From: Sphingopyxis sp. LC81
GTDB taxonomy: Bacteria > Pseudomonadota > Alphaproteobacteria > Sphingomonadales > Sphingomonadaceae
NCBI RefSeq assembly: GCF_000756375.1
Contig: NZ_JNFD01000028.1
Span: 1-64,000, forward strand
Length of the DNA stretch: 64,000 nucleotides
Direction: 5' to 3'
Shown here: positions 59,924 to 64,000 of the stretch, piece after piece
How positions within the stretch are numbered: position 1 is the stretch's first letter
Layout of the letters: every line of letters starts with the position of its first letter
The notes under the pieces: generated by a model
Database searches by the model: none
The model's input: the letters and a program-made list of their open reading frames with translations, nothing else
What the model was told of the DNA's origin: nothing
Position numbers and translations under genes: made by a program

Positions 59924-60405
59924 TGGATATCGTCCTTCGCGCCACGGTGATGTTCTTCATCCTGTTCCTGCTGATCCGGCTGCTCGGCAAGCGCGAGCTC
60001 GGCCAGATGACGCCGTTCGAATTCGTCGTGCTCGTCGTCCTCGGCGACCTGATCCAGCAGGGTGTGACGCACAACGACTTCAGCCTGACTGGCGCGACGC
60101 TCGCCATCTGTACCTTCGCCTTCTGGGCGCTGGTGCTTAGCTGGACCGCCTATCTGTTTCCGCGTGCCAAGGATTTGCTCGAAGGCGCGCCGCGCGTGAT
60201 CGTGCGCGACGGCGAAATCGTGACCGAAAATCTGCGGCGTGACCGGCTGACGCGCGACGAGATATTGTCCGAAATGCGGCTCGCGGGGATTGGGCGGATG
60301 GCCGACGTCGCATGGGCGATCCTCGAGCCGCAAGGCAAGATGAGCTTCATCAAGAAGAAAGACGGCGCGTCGCCGCAGCAGGATCGCGAGGACCCCGCGA
60401 ACTAA
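59923..60405 (+). CDS. DUF421 (YetF-type) membrane protein
   Basis: 160 residues: three N-terminal helices with 'LIRLLGKRELGQMTPFEFVVLVVLGDLIQQ' and a C-terminal cytoplasmic DUF421 domain containing 'RVIVRDGEIVTENLRRDRLTRDEI'. These match YetF/YcaP proteins of unknown or envelope-stress-linked function. Overlaps the preceding gene by one base and is convergent with the patatin gene by 4 bp. Confidence 0.85.
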   Translation: MDIVLRATVMFFILFLLIRLLGKRELGQMTPFEFVVLVVLGDLIQQGVTHNDFSLTGATLAICTFAFWALVLSWTAYLFPRAKDLLEGAPRVIVRDGEIVTENLRRDRLTRDEILSEMRLAGIGRMADVAWAILEPQGKMSFIKKKDGASPQQDREDPAN

Positions 60406-62327
60406 TAGATCGGGGTGATCTGCATTAGCGGAAGCGGGCGCGGCGTCCCGTCGCTGAGGTCGGGGCCAAGGTCGTCCCATTCCTCGCCGCGCGACACCAG
60501 GTCGGCGAACAGATTCTGAGCGGCGGTTTGCGTCTCGGCCGACCGGAATTTATACGAAACCGGTGGCGGCGTTCCCGTGCGCACCGTCGCAAAGGCCGCC
60601 TCATAGGCCGGGATCGGGGGCACGACTTTCGCGCTCGCCGCAATCCGGATCGTATAACGCTGCAGTCCCGAGGCGACGTTCCGCCATCGCACCCAATAAT
60701 GATTGTCGAACGAGAATTGGTAGAGGCGTTCGCCGGCGACCGTGCCTTTCAGCGAAATGCTGTCCAATATGTCCTGCGACATGTCGAGGTTCATGCCGCC
60801 CTCGACCTTGTCGAGCGCGACATGGACGATCCGGTCGCGTTGGCCGGGCGCGCGCGATTGCAACAGGTCGCGCCAGTTCTGCATCGTGCTGATGATCCCG
60901 AACACGAAGCCGGACACTTCGGCCAGCGCGAGCGGCCGGGCGATCGAGCTATAGCTGCGTTGCCAGCCGCGATTGTTGTGCAGCGGAAGCCACACCGCGG
61001 CCTCGGCCTCGTCCCGCGGATTGCGGGGTTCGGGGTTCTCGACCTGCGGATCGTCGCTGCTTTGGGGATAGACGAGGTTGATCGCGAACGTCGGCCAGCG
61101 CGGCAGTGGCGCGTCGAACAGGTGGAGCGGAAAATTGCTCGAAACGCCGCCGTCGGAAAACCAGCAGATGCGAAAGCCCTCGATCAGCGACAGCGGCGCC
61201 TCGCCGCCGGTGGCCAGACTGTCGGTGCTCTGGCTCAGCGTCGTCTCCTTGGCGTCCCCGCCGTCATCGAGCGTTTCTCCTTCGGTCTCGCTGCGGAGCG
61301 TTCGCTTCCCGACGGGCTCGTGGAGCGGCACCGCGCTGATCAGCAGCGGAAAGCTGAGGCTCATCCGCATCGCCACCAGCACGGGCATCCGGCCCTTGCC
61401 GGGCAGGCGGAAGTAATCCTTCTCCCCGACCCGATCGGGCGACCCCGCCATCGCCACCATCGCGTCCACGACTGGCTTGGGGAACAGCAGGTCGAACTCC
61501 TCGCGCAGGAACCAGAAGGACGCGTCGGTAAAGGGCAGTGTCCGCGGCTCGTGATGCGAGACACCCGTCGTGATCATCTGGAGCGAGATCGCCGTTTCGG
61601 TGTTCGGCTCACCGGGGTAGCGCGGCGCGGCCCAGAGATCGTCGAACAGCAGGGGCTTGGCGATGTCCTTGCCCGACAGCGATTGCAGGACCTCGTGCAG
61701 CCATTCGGTCAGCGCCGGCTTGCTATCCTTCCGCACGCTCAGGCCCGAACAAAGCCCGAGCAGATTGCGCCGCGTGACGCGCGCAACACGCAAAACGGCG
61801 GCAATCGCGGCGCCGAGATAGGCGCATATCGCCGACGGCAATAGCACCGCGGCAATTCCGGGCGCGCCCGCAAGCCAGTAACCGCCCGTAAGGAACAGGC
61901 CGAGCAGAAGCAGCGCTTCGAGGGGCGCGATCGCCACCACGGCTACCGCAGCCGCCAAGGCTTTCCGCAGCATGCTCGCATTCCCGGCGAGGGTAACGAT
62001 CAGGCGATAGGCGTTCCGCCCGCCACGCGCGGGCTGGAAGAGGCCGAAGATGAAGCCCTCTGACGAAAGTTGCGCCGCTATGCGCTCAAGACCGGCAAAA
62101 CCGAGCGTTGGGGGGCAGGGTGCCGTCGATCCCGATGCGACATGCTTGCGGTCGCCCAGCGCCGCCGCCGCGGTGGCAGCCGCGGCGATCGCGCCGGCCG
62201 ACGTCCCACCGATATTCTTGAACCGGAAATCGCGCGCGAGCGCCAGGACGGCGTTGGGATAGACGATCCCGCTCGTGATGCCGCCCTTCATCACCAGGTC
62301 GCAATAGCGGGTGGCTGTTTGGCTCAT
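60402..62327 (-). CDS. Patatin-like phospholipase with membrane segments
   Basis: 641 residues. Catalytic Ser in 'GGTSAGAIAAAAT' (about 40-52) and catalytic Asp in 'CWFSDGGVSSNFPLHLFD' (about 392-409) form the patatin dyad; an oxyanion-type 'VMKGGITSGIVYPN' is at the N-terminus. Two hydrophobic helices (about 125-175) anchor it in the membrane between these halves. It would hydrolyse phospholipid or other acyl esters. It is divergent from the penicillin-binding protein. Confidence 0.86.
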   Translation of the reverse strand: MSQTATRYCDLVMKGGITSGIVYPNAVLALARDFRFKNIGGTSAGAIAAAATAAAALGDRKHVASGSTAPCPPTLGFAGLERIAAQLSSEGFIFGLFQPARGGRNAYRLIVTLAGNASMLRKALAAAVAVVAIAPLEALLLLGLFLTGGYWLAGAPGIAAVLLPSAICAYLGAAIAAVLRVARVTRRNLLGLCSGLSVRKDSKPALTEWLHEVLQSLSGKDIAKPLLFDDLWAAPRYPGEPNTETAISLQMITTGVSHHEPRTLPFTDASFWFLREEFDLLFPKPVVDAMVAMAGSPDRVGEKDYFRLPGKGRMPVLVAMRMSLSFPLLISAVPLHEPVGKRTLRSETEGETLDDGGDAKETTLSQSTDSLATGGEAPLSLIEGFRICWFSDGGVSSNFPLHLFDAPLPRWPTFAINLVYPQSSDDPQVENPEPRNPRDEAEAAVWLPLHNNRGWQRSYSSIARPLALAEVSGFVFGIISTMQNWRDLLQSRAPGQRDRIVHVALDKVEGGMNLDMSQDILDSISLKGTVAGERLYQFSFDNHYWVRWRNVASGLQRYTIRIAASAKVVPPIPAYEAAFATVRTGTPPPVSYKFRSAETQTAAQNLFADLVSRGEEWDDLGPDLSDGTPRPLPLMQITPIY

Positions 62328-62436
62328 GTCATCGCTCTCCGGATGGGCGGGCTTTTCCCTTTATTACCCCGGCGCGCCAGTCAAGTCGCTGTCCTTCTTG
62401 ATGAATAGGTCCGATCGAGCGCACCAGATAACGCAA

Positions 62437-62465
62437 TTGCTTATGCTGTGTTGGGGTTGTAATAC
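62437..62465 (+). promoter_or_regulatory. Putative promoter of the penicillin-binding protein gene
   Basis: TTGCTT (62437-62442), 17-bp spacer and TAATAC (62460-62465) give a good sigma-70 match. Transcription would begin only a few bases before the ATG at 62477, which lacks a ribosome site, so a near-leaderless mRNA is possible. Confidence 0.4.
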
Positions 62466-62476
62466 GGGCGCTGCGC

Positions 62477-64000
62477 ATGAAATGGTTCCGTAAACCCGAA
62501 GGCCCCGATCCCACCCTCGCCGCGACGCCGGGTGGCCCGTTCGCCGATATAGCAGCCCCGCCGCCGCCCATTGAACCCGAGACACGCGGGCGCAAATGGA
62601 TGCGCCGCATCTCGCGCGGCTTTGCGATCTTCGCCGTGGCTTTCATCCTGCTCGTCGGCTGGCTCGCGCTCACCGCACCGCTCTCGAAATCGCTCGAGCC
62701 GATCGCGCCGCCGCAAATCACCTTGCTCGCATCTGACGGCACCCCGATCGCGCGCATCGGGGCGATCGTCGACACACCCGTGAAGGCGGCGGATTTGCCT
62801 AAGCATGTGACCGGCGCCTTCCTCGCGATCGAGGACCGGCGCTTCTATACGCATTGGGGCGTCGATCCGCGCAGCATCGAGCGCGCCGTCTGGAGTAACC
62901 TCACCGGCGGGCGCACGCAGGGCGGCAGCACGATCACGCAGCAGCTCGCGAAATTCACCTTCCTGACGCCCAAACGCACGCTCGGTCGCAAAGCGCGCGA
63001 GGCGCTGATCGCCTTCTGGCTCGAAGCTTGGCTCAGCAAGGACGAGATCCTCGAACGCTATCTTTCGAACGCCTATTTCGGCGACAACACCTATGGCCTG
63101 CGCGCCGCCTCGCTCCATTATTTCTATCGCCAGCCCGAGAAGCTGACCCCGGCGCAAGCGGCGATGCTCGCGGGACTGGTACAGGCGCCGTCGCGCCTCG
63201 CGCCGACCAAAAATCCCGACCTCGCCGAAAAGCGCATGAAGCTGGTGCTGAACGCGATGGTCACGACGGGCTATCTCACCGAGCAGGAGCGGAAGGCGCT
63301 GCGCACCCCGCGCATCGACGTGCGCAGCCGCAACACGCTGCCCACCGGCACCTATTTCGCCGACTGGGCGCTGCCCGCGGCGCGGAAATTGAGCGACGTC
63401 GGCTATTCGCGCCAGACGATCGCGACGACGCTCGACGCGCGGTTGCAAGGCGTCGCGCGCCGCGTGACGGGGCGCGCGGGGCTGGGCAAGGCGCAAGTCG
63501 CGCTCGTCGCGATGCGCCCGAATGGCGAGGTCGTCGCGATGATCGGCGGCAAGGATTATGCCGCATCGCCCTTCAACCGCGCGACGCAGGCGCGGCGCCA
63601 ACCCGGTTCGACCTTCAAGCTCTTCGTCTATCTTGCCGCGCTGCGCGCCGGTTGGGACCCCGACGACATGATCGACAACAGCGCGATCGAGACCGGCTCC
63701 TATCGCCCCAAAAATTCGGGCGGCGCCTATTCGAAGGAAATCAGCCTCGAAGACGCCTTCGCCTCGTCGAGCAATGTCGCTGCGGTCCGCCTGCTCCGCG
63801 AAATCGGCGACGACAAGGTCATCGACATGGCGCGCGACCTCGGCGTCACCGCGCCGATGGCCAAGGGCGATCCCAGCCTCGCGCTCGGCACGTCGAGCAT
63901 GACCTTGCTCGAACTCACCGCTGCCTATGCCGCGGTTGCGGCGAACAGCTATCCGGTCGAACCGCACGCGTTCGAGGCCGAGGAAAAGGGCTGGTTCGAA
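62477..64000 (+). CDS. Class A penicillin-binding protein, truncated by window edge
   Basis: Bifunctional peptidoglycan synthase; 508 residues are visible and the frame is open at the right edge. Order: cytoplasmic tail, one membrane helix ('FAIFAVAFILLVGWLALTAP', about 49-68), a GT51 glycosyltransferase with catalytic Glu119 ('FLAIEDRRFYTHWGVD') and 'GGSTITQQLAKF', then the transpeptidase with Ser378-x-x-Lys381 ('QPGSTFKLF') and 'ASSSNVAAV'. No OB-type insertion is seen between the two, unlike PBP1A. The ATG at 62477 opens a long conserved frame, so large minus-strand ORFs here are shadows. Divergent from the patatin gene. Confidence 0.93.
   Translation, partial: MKWFRKPEGPDPTLAATPGGPFADIAAPPPPIEPETRGRKWMRRISRGFAIFAVAFILLVGWLALTAPLSKSLEPIAPPQITLLASDGTPIARIGAIVDTPVKAADLPKHVTGAFLAIEDRRFYTHWGVDPRSIERAVWSNLTGGRTQGGSTITQQLAKFTFLTPKRTLGRKAREALIAFWLEAWLSKDEILERYLSNAYFGDNTYGLRAASLHYFYRQPEKLTPAQAAMLAGLVQAPSRLAPTKNPDLAEKRMKLVLNAMVTTGYLTEQERKALRTPRIDVRSRNTLPTGTYFADWALPAARKLSDVGYSRQTIATTLDARLQGVARRVTGRAGLGKAQVALVAMRPNGEVVAMIGGKDYAASPFNRATQARRQPGSTFKLFVYLAALRAGWDPDDMIDNSAIETGSYRPKNSGGAYSKEISLEDAFASSSNVAAVRLLREIGDDKVIDMARDLGVTAPMAKGDPSLALGTSSMTLLELTAAYAAVAANSYPVEPHAFEAEEKGWFE

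Noticed and set aside
62441-63967. 508-codon minus-strand open frame at the right end
   Set aside because: It is antisense to a clear class A penicillin-binding protein with GT51 and SxxK motifs; composition is Arg/Asp-rich shadow type.
1-64000. CRISPR array, tRNA/rRNA, insertion sequence or prophage
   Set aside because: No regularly spaced repeats, cloverleaf or rRNA-like sequence, transposase, integrase or phage structural gene was seen on either strand.

Overview
The window is high-GC DNA from an alphaproteobacterium. It most resembles Sphingomonadales, possibly Sphingopyxis-like; this rests on gene style only: four large TonB-dependent receptors with 'VTAQKR'-type plugs, nu-class GSTs, spinster-type MFS and GTG/TTG starts with 4-bp ATGA overlaps. 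Genes are packed tightly and no gene-free stretch exceeds about 220 bp. I see no rRNA, tRNA, insertion sequence, phage or CRISPR array. Both ends cut genes: an acyl-CoA dehydrogenase at the left and a class A penicillin-binding protein at the right.

Region 1 (1-31.7 kb) looks like one catabolic island for an unidentified carboxylic acid. It holds acyl-CoA dehydrogenases, two AMP-forming CoA ligases, a CaiB-type CoA transferase, an HMG-CoA-lyase-like enzyme and a LeuC/LeuD-type dehydratase. It also holds two SDRs, an SMP-30 lactonase, a MetE-core enzyme, four GSTs, a VOC protein, a DUF3237 protein, a TonB receptor, an MFS transporter and two MarR regulators. Seven intergenic regions carry the same near-palindrome, ACTTAG-N4-CTAAGT, usually between divergent genes, and an eighth has a half-site. 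I read this as the operator of one MarR protein that ties the island into a regulon. Its most unusual part is the operon at 5055-11726: CoA ligase, alpha/beta hydrolase, APH-type kinase, enolase paralogue with two altered active-site residues, D-2-hydroxyacid dehydrogenase, and an alpha/beta-hydrolase-fold protein whose nucleophile Ser is Ala.

Region 2 (31.7-36 kb) is a LuxR-type solo regulator divergent from a TonB receptor and a DUF2236 (MpaB/latex-clearing-type) oxygenase. A 16-bp lux-box-like palindrome sits between them.

Region 3 (36-58.6 kb) fits use of D-amino-acid- or D-glutamate-containing peptides. It has a D-aminoacylase-like amidohydrolase, an XRE-cupin regulator, two serine hydrolases, a dipeptide-epimerase-type enzyme (DgcA-like), two M19 dipeptidase-family proteins and a DUF1611 protein (DgcN-like). 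Transport and sensing are covered by a YkvI-type transporter, two TonB receptors, a DctB/DctD two-component system, a DctA symporter and an SGNH hydrolase. Two promoters in this region share a conserved TTGACA element and downstream sequence. Several hydrolases lack the usual first metal-binding motif, and DctD lacks GAFTGA.

Region 4 (58.6-64 kb) is housekeeping or unknown: two small membrane-associated proteins, a DUF421 protein, a patatin-like phospholipase, and the start of a bifunctional penicillin-binding protein that continues past the right edge.
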